Source: Pseudomonadota bacterium (lineage in GTDB: Bacteria; Pseudomonadota; Gammaproteobacteria; Burkholderiales; Burkholderiaceae_C). From it: DNA of 16,034 bases. Position numbers and translations under genes: made by a program. Below the pieces are notes generated by a model. It was not told the DNA's origin. It saw nothing but the letters and a program-made list of their open reading frames with translations, and did not search any database. The stretch covers positions 1 through 16,034 of the forward strand of contig JAEWVY010000017.1 in NCBI GenBank assembly GCA_023396625.1, in the 5' to 3' direction. This document shows, in pieces, positions 6,075 through 12,919 of the stretch; the first letter of the stretch is position 1, and each line of letters starts with the position of its first letter.

Positions 6075-6151
6075 TGATGACCAGAGGCGATGAAGCGCTG
6101 CGGCCGATGGGCACGGGCTGTGTCAGCAATTCAGTGAAGGAGACTGTGTGA
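6074..6151 (+). CDS. 25-codon ORF bridging soxR and soxC (possible coupling peptide)
   Basis: The ATG at 6074 overlaps the soxR stop (TGATG) and the ORF ends at TGA 6149-6151, which overlaps the GTG start of soxC (GTGTGA). AGAGGGA lies upstream at about 6062-6068. The predicted peptide starts MMTRGDEALR and contains one Cys; it has no recognisable domain. Exact junctions at both ends suggest translational coupling from soxR through to soxC. It could be fortuitous: ATGA/TGATG overlaps arise easily and the peptide may have no function of its own. Confidence 0.35.
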   Translation: MMTRGDEALRPMGTGCVSNSVKETV

Positions 6152-7515
6152 AACAAGTAGACCTCAACTCAGGAAGGGTGCAACGAGCGCCTGAGAATTT
6201 CCTGAGTGGTGATGGCATCAAGACCGTTCTTGCCGAAGCCCGCCGCGGGCGCCGTGACTTCATTCGCAGCGCTTTTGCAACTGCCGTGGCTGGGGCTGCG
6301 ACGCCCTATGCCATCGCGCAAGGGAATCCGGTTCCTACCGAGGGGGGTGATTCCAATATTTTGAACCTGCCGCCGCATAGCAAGGGCTTGGGGCAGGGGG
6401 TTTCGCCAGAGGGGAGCTACGGCAAACCATCCAAATGGGAGGCCAATGTCATGCGCAGGCAAAGTCCAGGACTGACGCAAACGACCCAGGCTTCCGTTTC
6501 CTTTGCACCACTGCAGTCGCTATTTGGCATCGTCACGCCCAGTGGACTGCATTTCGAGCGCCACCACCAGGGATGGTGGGACATCGATCCGTCCAAGCAC
6601 CGTCTCATGATCAACGGCATGGTGAAAAGACCCATGGTGTTCACCATGGATGAGATCATGCGCTTGCCGTCTGTTTCACGTTTCCACTTTATTGAATGCG
6701 GGGCAAATACGGCAGTGGAATGGGGCAATGTCGCCGTGCCGACGGTCCAGTACACGCACGGCATGATCTCCTGCAGCGAATTTACGGGGGTGCCCCTGGT
6801 GACGTTACTCGAGTTGGCGGGTTTCGATGTCAGGGGCGGCAAGTTCGTGCTTGCAGAGGGCGGTGACGGTTCTTCCATGACCCGGACGATTCCAATGAGC
6901 TTGATCCTTTCAGGCGAGGTTCTGGTGGCCTATGGACAAAATGGTGAAATGCTTCGCCCCGAGAATGGCTATCCCCTGCGCCTCGTGGTCCCTGGTGTTC
7001 AGGGGGTGAGTTGGGTGAAATACCTTCGTCGCGTGGAGGTCGGTGACAAGCCCTTTGCGACAAAAGACGAGGCGGTTCACTACATCGACCTCTTGCCGAA
7101 TGGGCAGCATCGCCAGTACAGCAATCTCCAGGAATGTAAAAGCGTGGTGACAACCCCTTCGGGTGGGCAGGTGTTACTTGATAAGGGCTTTTACAACATT
7201 ACGGGTCTGGCTTGGTCTGGAAAAGGCAAGGTCAAGAAGGTGGATGTGTCGGTCGATGGCGGGCGCAACTGGCGGCAGGCTCGACTGGAGGCGCCGGTGT
7301 TGTCAAAGGCATTGACGCGCTTCAATATCGATTGGGTTTGGGACGGCAAGCCCGCCATCATTCAGAGTCGTGCCATGGATGAGTCGGGGTTTGTTCAGCC
7401 GACCTACAAGCAACTCCGTGCCGTGCGTGGTATCCGGTCGATCTATCACAACAACGCGATCCAGTCGTGGCTCGTTCAGGAAAATGGAGAGATCAAGAAT
7501 GTCCAGCTTTCGTAA
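6148..7515 (+). CDS. soxC: Sulfane dehydrogenase molybdenum subunit SoxC
   Basis: SoxC is the molybdenum-cofactor subunit of periplasmic Sox(CD)2, which oxidises SoxY-bound sulfane sulfur. The 455-residue protein has a twin-arginine motif 'GRRDFIR' (34-40) followed by a hydrophobic segment ending near 'AIAQ' (55-58), so it is exported folded. The sulfite-oxidase-type domain carries the molybdenum-ligand Cys184 in 'FIECGANTAVEWGNV'; the C-terminal dimerisation domain begins around 'GFYNITGLAWSG' (347-358). It starts with GTG at 6148, backed by AAGGAG at 6137-6142; the n-region before the twin arginines is unusually long (34 residues), but no better start lies closer. Its last 17 bases overlap soxD, showing tight coupling. 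Length is normal for the family and all key motifs are intact. Confidence 0.95.
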   Translation: MKQVDLNSGRVQRAPENFLSGDGIKTVLAEARRGRRDFIRSAFATAVAGAATPYAIAQGNPVPTEGGDSNILNLPPHSKGLGQGVSPEGSYGKPSKWEANVMRRQSPGLTQTTQASVSFAPLQSLFGIVTPSGLHFERHHQGWWDIDPSKHRLMINGMVKRPMVFTMDEIMRLPSVSRFHFIECGANTAVEWGNVAVPTVQYTHGMISCSEFTGVPLVTLLELAGFDVRGGKFVLAEGGDGSSMTRTIPMSLILSGEVLVAYGQNGEMLRPENGYPLRLVVPGVQGVSWVKYLRRVEVGDKPFATKDEAVHYIDLLPNGQHRQYSNLQECKSVVTTPSGGQVLLDKGFYNITGLAWSGKGKVKKVDVSVDGGRNWRQARLEAPVLSKALTRFNIDWVWDGKPAIIQSRAMDESGFVQPTYKQLRAVRGIRSIYHNNAIQSWLVQENGEIKNVQLS

Positions 7516-8602
7516 GGCAGTGCTCGTGATTGTCTTCCTGGCCGCCGCAGGACAGGTTGGCGCTCAAGGCGTGAAGACAATGCCCGGCATTGGGCGCGAA
7601 GCGACATCCAAGGAAATCGCGGCTTGGGACATTGATGTACGGCCCGATTTCAAGGGTTTGCCTCCTGGAGCGGGAACGGTGGCGAAAGGGCAGGATGTTT
7701 GGGAGGCTAGGTGTGCCCACTGTCACGGAATCTTTGGTGAATCCGGCGAGGTCTTTAGCCCCCTCGTAGGTGGTATCACGCCGGACGACATCAAGACAGG
7801 CCACGTCGCCAAGCTCAAGGATCCGACGGTTAGCCGAACAACGTTCATGAAGTTGGCGACACTGTCAACGGTTTGGGATTACATCAACCGGGCTATGCCG
7901 TGGACGGAGCCAAAATCTCTGACGCATGATGAGGTTTATGCGGTTGTTGCATTTTTATTGAATCTTTCAGGAATTGTTCCAGACGACTTCACTCTGTCCG
8001 ACCGAAATATTGCCCAAGTTCAAGCTCGAATGCCCAACCGCAATGGCATGGAGACGAACCACGCGATGTGGCCAGGAAAGGAGTTTGGGGGTGCCAGTCG
8101 GCCGGACACGGCAAATGTGGCTTGCATGGTGAACTGTGCCACGGAGCCTAAAGTTGCCTCGTTTCTTCCAGAGTTCGCACGGAATGCTCACGGTAACCTA
8201 GCCGAGCAGAACCGGATTGTCGGTGCGCAGCGTGGGGTGGACACCTCCGGGTTAGAGGCCGGGAGTTTGCCTGGTGGCGCCGCTGCATTGCCCAGGAAGG
8301 CTGCGCAGAACTCGGATACAAAGCCCGAGACCAAGGCAGATGGTGATGATCGCAACAAGATCGTTTCCTCGTTGCTTGCCAAGCACAATTGCACAGCGTG
8401 TCACGGCCTGACCAACAAGATTGTTGGACCCGCATTTATGGATGTGGCAAAGAAGAATGCCGGCAAGACGGACTACTTGGCAGGAAAAATCAAATCTGGC
8501 GGATCTGGTGTCTGGGGGCCTATCCCGATGCCGCCGCAGACTTTGAGCGATGTCGATGCAAAGACCATCGCGGAATGGCTGGCATCTGGCGCAGGCAAGT
8601 AG
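7499..8602 (+). CDS. soxD: Sulfane dehydrogenase diheme cytochrome subunit SoxD
   Basis: SoxD is the c-type cytochrome partner of SoxC and takes up its electrons. The 367-residue precursor has a Sec signal peptide (hydrophobic 6-18, likely cleavage after 'VGAQ', residue 23). Heme site 1 is C72-A-H-C75-H76 with probable axial Met133 ('AMPW'); heme site 2 is C298-T-A-C301-H302 with probable axial Met344 ('PIPMPP'). An extra cysteine pair, C209/C213, lies between the domains. Residues 265-285 are a polar Lys/Glu/Asp-rich linker. The ATG at 7499 overlaps the soxC end by 17 bases and is preceded by GGAGA; an in-frame ATG at 7370 inside soxC is rejected because the signal peptide starts at 7499. 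The gene is AT-richer than the flanks (24 of 60 bases are G or C at 7921-7980). Confidence 0.95.
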   Translation: MSSFRKAVLVIVFLAAAGQVGAQGVKTMPGIGREATSKEIAAWDIDVRPDFKGLPPGAGTVAKGQDVWEARCAHCHGIFGESGEVFSPLVGGITPDDIKTGHVAKLKDPTVSRTTFMKLATLSTVWDYINRAMPWTEPKSLTHDEVYAVVAFLLNLSGIVPDDFTLSDRNIAQVQARMPNRNGMETNHAMWPGKEFGGASRPDTANVACMVNCATEPKVASFLPEFARNAHGNLAEQNRIVGAQRGVDTSGLEAGSLPGGAAALPRKAAQNSDTKPETKADGDDRNKIVSSLLAKHNCTACHGLTNKIVGPAFMDVAKKNAGKTDYLAGKIKSGGSGVWGPIPMPPQTLSDVDAKTIAEWLASGAGK

Positions 8603-8621
8603 GTTCGGGAATCCAGGGGAG

Positions 8622-8657
8622 TTGTTTACCCGTTGTTATCTAACATTTGTTTTACCC
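8622..8657. repeat. Direct repeat TTGTTT(T)ACCC upstream of soxY
   Basis: TTGTTTACCC (8622-8631) recurs as TTGTTTTACCC (8647-8657), starts 25 bases apart, inside the 68-base soxD-soxY gap. The second copy ends just before the soxY Shine-Dalgarno AAGGAG. It could be a binding site pair for an activator of a soxY promoter or simply chance in AT-rich sequence. Confidence 0.35.
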
Positions 8658-8670
8658 AAGGAGATTTGAA

Positions 8671-9129
8671 ATGAAAACTCGTCGTGAAGCTCTCAAACAG
8701 AGCGCAATGGTGGCCGGTCTGCTGGCCTCCACGGGCTTGTTCCCTCAATATGCCCAGGCGGCCTACAACAAGACAGCTTTTGAAGGCAAATCAGTGCAGG
8801 ATGTCGTGAAAGCGGTTGGCGGCGGCATGCCGGCCGAGAGCAAGGATGTCACGATCACTGGCCCCGACATCGCTGAAAACGGCGCTGTCGTGCCTCTGGG
8901 TGCAAATACCACGCTGCCGGGTGTCAAGCAGATGTTGATCTTGGTTGAGAAGAATCCGGCCGCCCTGGTGGCCCTGTTCAATCTGACCGATAGTGTGGAG
9001 GCGAACTTCACCACGCGAGCCAAGATGGGGCAGTCATCTGACGTGTACGCCATCGCAGTCATGAACGATGGAAAAGCGTATTACGCCAAAAAGGAAGTCA
9101 AGGTCACGTTAGGGGGATGTGGCGGCTGA
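8671..9129 (+). CDS. soxY: Thiosulfate-carrier protein SoxY
   Basis: SoxY covalently carries the sulfur substrate during the Sox cycle. The 152-residue precursor has a twin-arginine signal 'TRREAL' (3-8), a hydrophobic core (12-24) and probable cleavage after 'AQA' (28-30). The C-terminus is the canonical swinging arm GGCGG (148-152) with substrate cysteine Cys150. SoxY is expected to be carried through Tat together with SoxZ, which lacks its own signal. The ATG at 8671 is chosen because AAGGAG ends 7 bases upstream and the Tat motif begins immediately after; an in-frame ATG at 8647 precedes the ribosome-binding site. SoxZ follows after 56 bases. Confidence 0.97.
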   Translation: MKTRREALKQSAMVAGLLASTGLFPQYAQAAYNKTAFEGKSVQDVVKAVGGGMPAESKDVTITGPDIAENGAVVPLGANTTLPGVKQMLILVEKNPAALVALFNLTDSVEANFTTRAKMGQSSDVYAIAVMNDGKAYYAKKEVKVTLGGCGG

Positions 9130-9185
9130 TGCGTATTCATGATGTCACAAGTCCAATTTTGAACGGTTAATTTAGGAGAGTAAAA

Positions 9186-9497
9186 ATGGCAGATCCGATG
9201 CGCATTCGCGCCCAGGCTTCAGGCGACAAGGTAACGGTCCGTGTGTTGATGAGTCACGAGATGGAGTCCGGGCAACGCAAGGACGCTGCGGGCAAGGCGA
9301 TTCCTGCCTGGTTTATTCAGGAAGTGGAAGCGAAACTCAATGGCAAGACCGTCATGACGGCCGAATGGGGCCCGTCCGTTTCCAAGAACCCGTTTGTTCA
9401 ATTTGTGGTCAAGGGCGCCAAGGCTGGCGACAAGATTGCCATGACCTGGAAAGACAACAAAGGTGAAACACGTACCGACGAGGCTACGGTTTCTTGA
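9186..9497 (+). CDS. soxZ: SoxY partner protein SoxZ
   Basis: The 103-residue protein matches SoxZ throughout: 'MRIRAQASGDKVTVRVLMSH' (5-24), 'MESGQRKDAAGKAIPAWFIQ' (26-45) and the C-terminal immunoglobulin-like strands ending 'GETRTDEATVS'. It forms the heterodimeric scaffold that presents the SoxY arm to SoxAX, SoxB and SoxCD. It has no cysteine and no signal peptide, as usual, so export would be by hitch-hiking with Tat-targeted SoxY. AGGAG lies about 8 bases before the ATG. A 75-base gap separates it from soxA. Confidence 0.96.
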   Translation: MADPMRIRAQASGDKVTVRVLMSHEMESGQRKDAAGKAIPAWFIQEVEAKLNGKTVMTAEWGPSVSKNPFVQFVVKGAKAGDKIAMTWKDNKGETRTDEATVS

Positions 9498-9572
9498 GGT
9501 ACTGGGTCTCAGCGGCTAAGGCTGGAACTGTCCCACCTTTCTTATTTTTCAATACCTGAAGAGGCAAGCACA

Positions 9573-10373
9573 ATGAAAACAAAAGCATGGGCAATTTTGC
9601 TTTTGAATGGCCTGGTCAGTATCACGGCTTTGGCACAGAAATCAGCGGTCGATTCGATCGAGGAATACCGCGCAATGCTCCAGGATGGCAATCCTGCGGA
9701 TCTTTTTGAAGCCAAAGGCGAGGATTTGTGGAAAAGCCGTCGAGGCCCGAAGAACGACTCTTTGGAGAAATGCGATCTTGGCAAAGGACCTGGTGTGGTC
9801 AAGGGCGCTTTCGTTGAATTGCCCCGGTACTTCCCCGATACGAAACGTGTTCAGGATCTCGAGTCACGCTTGCTGACTTGCATGGAGACTTTGCAAGGGT
9901 TCAAGGCGGGTGATATCGCCAAAACACCATTTGGGAAAGGAGAAAAGGCAAATGTGACGGCGTTGGCCACTTGGATTGCGGCTGAATCCAAAGGCATGAA
10001 ATTCAATCTCCCGCAATCGCATCCTCAGGAGAAGGTTTTCTACGAAATCGGGAAGCGCTTGTTCTACCAGCGTGGGGGGACGCATGATTTTTCTTGTGCG
10101 TCGTGCCATGGAGGGGACAAGTGGCGCATCCGGCTTCAGGATCTGCCCAACCTAACGAAAAACCCTGGGGACGGCGTTGGCTTCGCGGCTTGGCCGGCCT
10201 ATCGGGTTTCGAATGGGCAAATGTGGAGCATGCAGCATCGCCTGAATGATTGTTATCGCCAGCAACGCTTCCCGGAGCCTGGCTATGCTAGCGATGCCAC
10301 AGTGGCGCTGAGTGTCTATCTTGGCGTGAATACCAACGGCTCCAAGTCGGCCGTCCCTACCATCAAGCGCTGA
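9573..10373 (+). CDS. soxA: L-cysteine S-thiosulfotransferase, heme subunit SoxA (monoheme type)
   Basis: SoxA with SoxX joins thiosulfate to the SoxY cysteine. The 266-residue precursor has a Sec signal peptide (hydrophobic 6-20, cleavage likely after 'ALA' or 'AQ', 19-22). The catalytic heme is bound at C175-A-S-C178-H179, and Cys227 in 'NDCYRQQRFPEP' is the expected heme ligand/persulfide cysteine with the adjacent active-site arginine. The N-terminal domain has no second CxxCH; C67 and C103 occupy its place and probably form a disulfide, so this is the monoheme form. GAGG lies about 9 bases upstream of the ATG. It is followed by soxX after 18 bases, consistent with an equimolar complex. 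Confidence 0.95.
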   Translation: MKTKAWAILLLNGLVSITALAQKSAVDSIEEYRAMLQDGNPADLFEAKGEDLWKSRRGPKNDSLEKCDLGKGPGVVKGAFVELPRYFPDTKRVQDLESRLLTCMETLQGFKAGDIAKTPFGKGEKANVTALATWIAAESKGMKFNLPQSHPQEKVFYEIGKRLFYQRGGTHDFSCASCHGGDKWRIRLQDLPNLTKNPGDGVGFAAWPAYRVSNGQMWSMQHRLNDCYRQQRFPEPGYASDATVALSVYLGVNTNGSKSAVPTIKR

Positions 10374-10391
10374 TCGAGCCGGAGAAATGCC

Positions 10392-11054
10392 ATGAATAAG
10401 AAGCACTATTGGATTGCCTTGTCATCACTTGTTGTGACCGGCTTTCTCGCTGGTTGCGCGGGTGGAACAGGCGTAGATATCGCTGATGTGGACAAATTGA
10501 CTCATGACATCGTCAAGGCGGATTTCCACGACAAGGGAATTGTCAAGGCATCCGTACTTGACACAGATGAAACGAATCGGTTGTGTAGCGCGGCTGACGT
10601 GGCTGGAAAGCCTTTGGCCGACGTGACAGCCAAGCGACTGGAGGCCGCGAATCTGAAGACCATCAAATGGCCCTCGGAAGGGAAGTTTCTGGGCGACTGG
10701 AAAGAAGGTGAAAAAATCGCGCAGAGCGGCCGTGGTTTGACATGGACCGATACGGCTGGAATGGTCAATGGGGGCAATTGTTATAACTGCCATCAGATCG
10801 ACAAGAAGGAAATTTCTTTTGGCACCATTGGGCCAAGTCTGTATAACTATGGGAAATTGCGGGGTGTGACAGATCCTGGTGCGGCCGCATCCAGGGCCAT
10901 CGTGGAATATACCTGGGGCAAGATCTGGAATGCCAAGGCTTACAACGCGTGTTCCAACATGCCGCGCGCCGGCCATATGGGTATTCTGAATGAGTCCCAG
11001 ATACGCCATCTCATGGCTTTGCTGCTAGATCCCAAATCACCGGTAAATCAGTAA
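10392..11054 (+). CDS. soxX: Cytochrome SoxX, extended and predicted lipoprotein
   Basis: SoxX is the electron-accepting cytochrome of the SoxAX complex. The 220-residue precursor has one heme site C130-Y-N-C133-H134 and a probable axial Met190 in 'SNMPR'. It has a type II signal peptide: hydrophobic 8-18, then lipobox L19-A-G-C22, so it should be lipid-anchored, probably on the periplasmic side of the membrane. Residues about 30-110 before the cytochrome core form an N-terminal extension compared with short SoxX proteins, containing Cys65; Cys187 is a further non-heme cysteine. Extended SoxX forms are known in some sulfur oxidisers. GGAG (10381-10384) precedes the ATG at 10392; an AUG-CCA-UGA mini-ORF at 10387-10395 overlaps the start. 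Confidence 0.93.
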   Translation: MNKKHYWIALSSLVVTGFLAGCAGGTGVDIADVDKLTHDIVKADFHDKGIVKASVLDTDETNRLCSAADVAGKPLADVTAKRLEAANLKTIKWPSEGKFLGDWKEGEKIAQSGRGLTWTDTAGMVNGGNCYNCHQIDKKEISFGTIGPSLYNYGKLRGVTDPGAAASRAIVEYTWGKIWNAKAYNACSNMPRAGHMGILNESQIRHLMALLLDPKSPVNQ

Positions 11055-11080
11055 CCCAGTAACCCAGGATTGAAACCTGG
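11049..11080 (+). repeat. Tandem octamer and small stem-loop after soxX
   Basis: CAGTAACC occurs twice in tandem (11049-11056 and 11057-11064), the first copy containing the soxX stop codon. It runs into a stem-loop CCAGG (11064-11068)/CCTGG (11076-11080) with a 7-base loop. There is no T run, so it is not a convincing terminator; mRNA processing or stability control between soxX and soxB is possible. Confidence 0.35.
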
Positions 11081-11103
11081 TGGCGTTGGAGTTTACATCT
11101 TCA

Positions 11104-11118
11104 TATATCGCTAAATAA
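11104..11118. promoter_or_regulatory. Second copy of the soxR-upstream AT-rich motif, before soxB
   Basis: TATATCGCTAAATAA (11104-11118) matches TATATTAGTAAATGA upstream of soxR (5719-5733) at 11 of 15 positions and lies 6 bases before the soxB start codon. TTTACA (11092-11097) is a possible -35 element nearby, but spacing to a good -10 is poor. A second SoxR-type operator or separate soxB promoter is inference only. Confidence 0.3.
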
Positions 11119-11124
11119 AGAAGT

Positions 11125-12858
11125 ATGAATTTAACGAAGCGCGAGTTCTTCCAAGTGCTTGGTGCAAGCACGGTAGCTGGGATGGGCCTAGGCACGTGGG
11201 CGGATGCGGATGCATCCATTGCATCCGAGGGTCTCTATGACCTTCCGAGGTTTGGCAAAGTATCTTTTTTGCACATGACCGACTGCCACGCCCAGCTCAA
11301 GCCCATTTACTTCCGCGAGCCCAGCGTCAATCTGGGTATCGGTGGCATGAAGGGCAACTTGCCGCACCTGGTGGGCGAGCACTTGCTGAAGGTGGCCAAG
11401 GTGCGCCCGGGTACGGCCCAGGCCCATGCCCTAACCTACCTCGACTACGAGCAGGCCGCCCGCCGCTACGGCAAGGTCGGCGGCTTTGCGCACCTGGCCA
11501 CGCTGGTCAAGCGCCTCAAGGCCAGCCGTCCCGGCGCGCTGCTGCTCGACGGGGGCGACACCTGGCAGGGCTCGGGCACGGCACTGTGGACGCGCGGCCA
11601 GGACATGGTCGATGCCTGCAAGCTTCTGGGCGTGGACGTGATGACCGGGCACTGGGAGTTCACCCTGGGCATGGAACGCGTCAAGGAGATCGTGGAGAAG
11701 GACTTCGCCGGCAAGGTGGATTTCGTGGCGCAGAACGTCAAGACCAACGACTTCGGCGACCCGGTGTTCAAGCCCTACGTGATCCGGGAGATCAACGGCG
11801 TGCCCTGCGCCATCATCGGCCAGGCTTTCCCCTACACCCCCATCGCGAACCCGCGCTACATGGTGGCCGACTGGGCCTTCGGCATCCAGGACGACAACAT
11901 GCAGAAGATGGTGGACGAGGCTCGCGGCAAGGGCGCGCAGGTGGTCGTGGTCCTGAGCCACAACGGCATGGACGTGGACCTCAAGATGGCCAGCCGTGTC
12001 AGCGGCATCGACGCCATCATGGGCGGCCACACGCACGACGGCATGCCCGTGGCGTCCATCGTGAGCAACCCCGGCGGCAAGACCATCGTCACCAACGCCG
12101 GCTCCAACAGCAAATTCCTGGGCGTGCTGGACTTTGAGGTCAAGGACAAGAAGGTCACCGACTTCCGTTACAAGCTGCTGCCCGTGTTTGCCAACATGCT
12201 GCCCGCGGACAAGGACATGGATGCGCTCATCACCAAGATCCGCGCGCCGTATGAAGCCAAGCTGGCGGAAAAGCTGGCGGTGACCGAGGGCACGCTGTAC
12301 CGGCGTGGCAACTTCAACGGCACGGGCGACCAGTTGCTGGTGGATGCCTTGATGGAAGTGCAGGGCGCGGACCTGGCGTTTTCACCGGGCTTTCGCTGGG
12401 GCACGACACTGCTGCCGGGTCAGGCCATCACGCGCGAGTGGCTCATGGACATGACCGCCACCACCTACTCCTACGCCACCGTGACCGAGATGACCGGCGA
12501 GACCATCAAGACCGTGCTGGAGGACGTGGCCGACAACCTGTTCAACCCCGACCCCTACTACCAGCAGGGCGGCGACATGGTGCGCGTGGGTGGGCTGCAA
12601 TACAGCTGCAACCCGGGCGCGTCCATGGGCCGGCGCATCGACGACATGCGCCTGAACGGCAAGCCTCTGGAAGCCGGCAAGAAGTACAAGGTGGCCGGCT
12701 GGGCGCCCGTGGCAGAGGAGGCCAGAAACCAGGGCCACAAGCAGGTCTGGGAAGTGGTCGAGACCTGGCTCAAGGCGCGCGGCGGCAAGGTGTCGGCGCG
12801 CAAGCTCAATACACCAAAAATTACGGGTGGATTACCCAATCCAGGCTACACAGCCTGA
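11125..12858 (+). CDS. soxB: Thiosulfohydrolase SoxB (dimanganese)
   Basis: SoxB hydrolyses SoxY-S-thiosulfonate, releasing sulfate. The 577-residue protein belongs to the 5'-nucleotidase/metallophosphoesterase superfamily with all metal motifs: D53-C-H55 in 'MTDCHAQL', 'DGGDTWQGSG' (142-151), 'GHWEFT' (175-180), 'SHNGMDVD' (278-285) and 'GGHTHDG' (300-306). The C-terminal substrate domain ends with the family-typical 'PNPGYTA', so the gene is complete. The export signal is a variant twin-arginine motif, Lys5-Arg6 in 'TKREFFQVLG', instead of RR. Base composition changes inside the gene: the first 150 bases are AT-richer, like soxX, while about 11280-12810 is 60-72% GC with host-like codons; the last 50 bases are again AT-richer. 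The Shine-Dalgarno is weak (AAAGAAG). Confidence 0.95.
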   Translation: MNLTKREFFQVLGASTVAGMGLGTWADADASIASEGLYDLPRFGKVSFLHMTDCHAQLKPIYFREPSVNLGIGGMKGNLPHLVGEHLLKVAKVRPGTAQAHALTYLDYEQAARRYGKVGGFAHLATLVKRLKASRPGALLLDGGDTWQGSGTALWTRGQDMVDACKLLGVDVMTGHWEFTLGMERVKEIVEKDFAGKVDFVAQNVKTNDFGDPVFKPYVIREINGVPCAIIGQAFPYTPIANPRYMVADWAFGIQDDNMQKMVDEARGKGAQVVVVLSHNGMDVDLKMASRVSGIDAIMGGHTHDGMPVASIVSNPGGKTIVTNAGSNSKFLGVLDFEVKDKKVTDFRYKLLPVFANMLPADKDMDALITKIRAPYEAKLAEKLAVTEGTLYRRGNFNGTGDQLLVDALMEVQGADLAFSPGFRWGTTLLPGQAITREWLMDMTATTYSYATVTEMTGETIKTVLEDVADNLFNPDPYYQQGGDMVRVGGLQYSCNPGASMGRRIDDMRLNGKPLEAGKKYKVAGWAPVAEEARNQGHKQVWEVVETWLKARGGKVSARKLNTPKITGGLPNPGYTA

Positions 12859-12867
12859 ACCGCCTTG

Positions 12868-12906
12868 GGGCTCGAAGAGGCTCTTTTCTCTGAGAATATC
12901 GAGCCC
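12868..12906 (+). terminator. Inverted repeat after soxB, possible transcription end
   Basis: GGGCTCGA (12868-12875) and TCGAGCCC (12899-12906) form a perfect 8-base-pair stem with a 23-base loop, in which AGAG (12876-12879) and CTCT (12888-12891) can extend pairing. It begins 9 bases after the soxB stop codon. No T run follows, so it is at best a processing or 3'-protection hairpin rather than a standard intrinsic terminator. Confidence 0.35.
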
Positions 12907-12919
12907 TGCAACTCGGCGA

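Noticed and set aside
11431..12036. Antisense ORF of 201 codons inside soxB.
   Set aside because: His/Val/Ala-rich shadow frame of the well-supported soxB; no ribosome-binding site or family resemblance.
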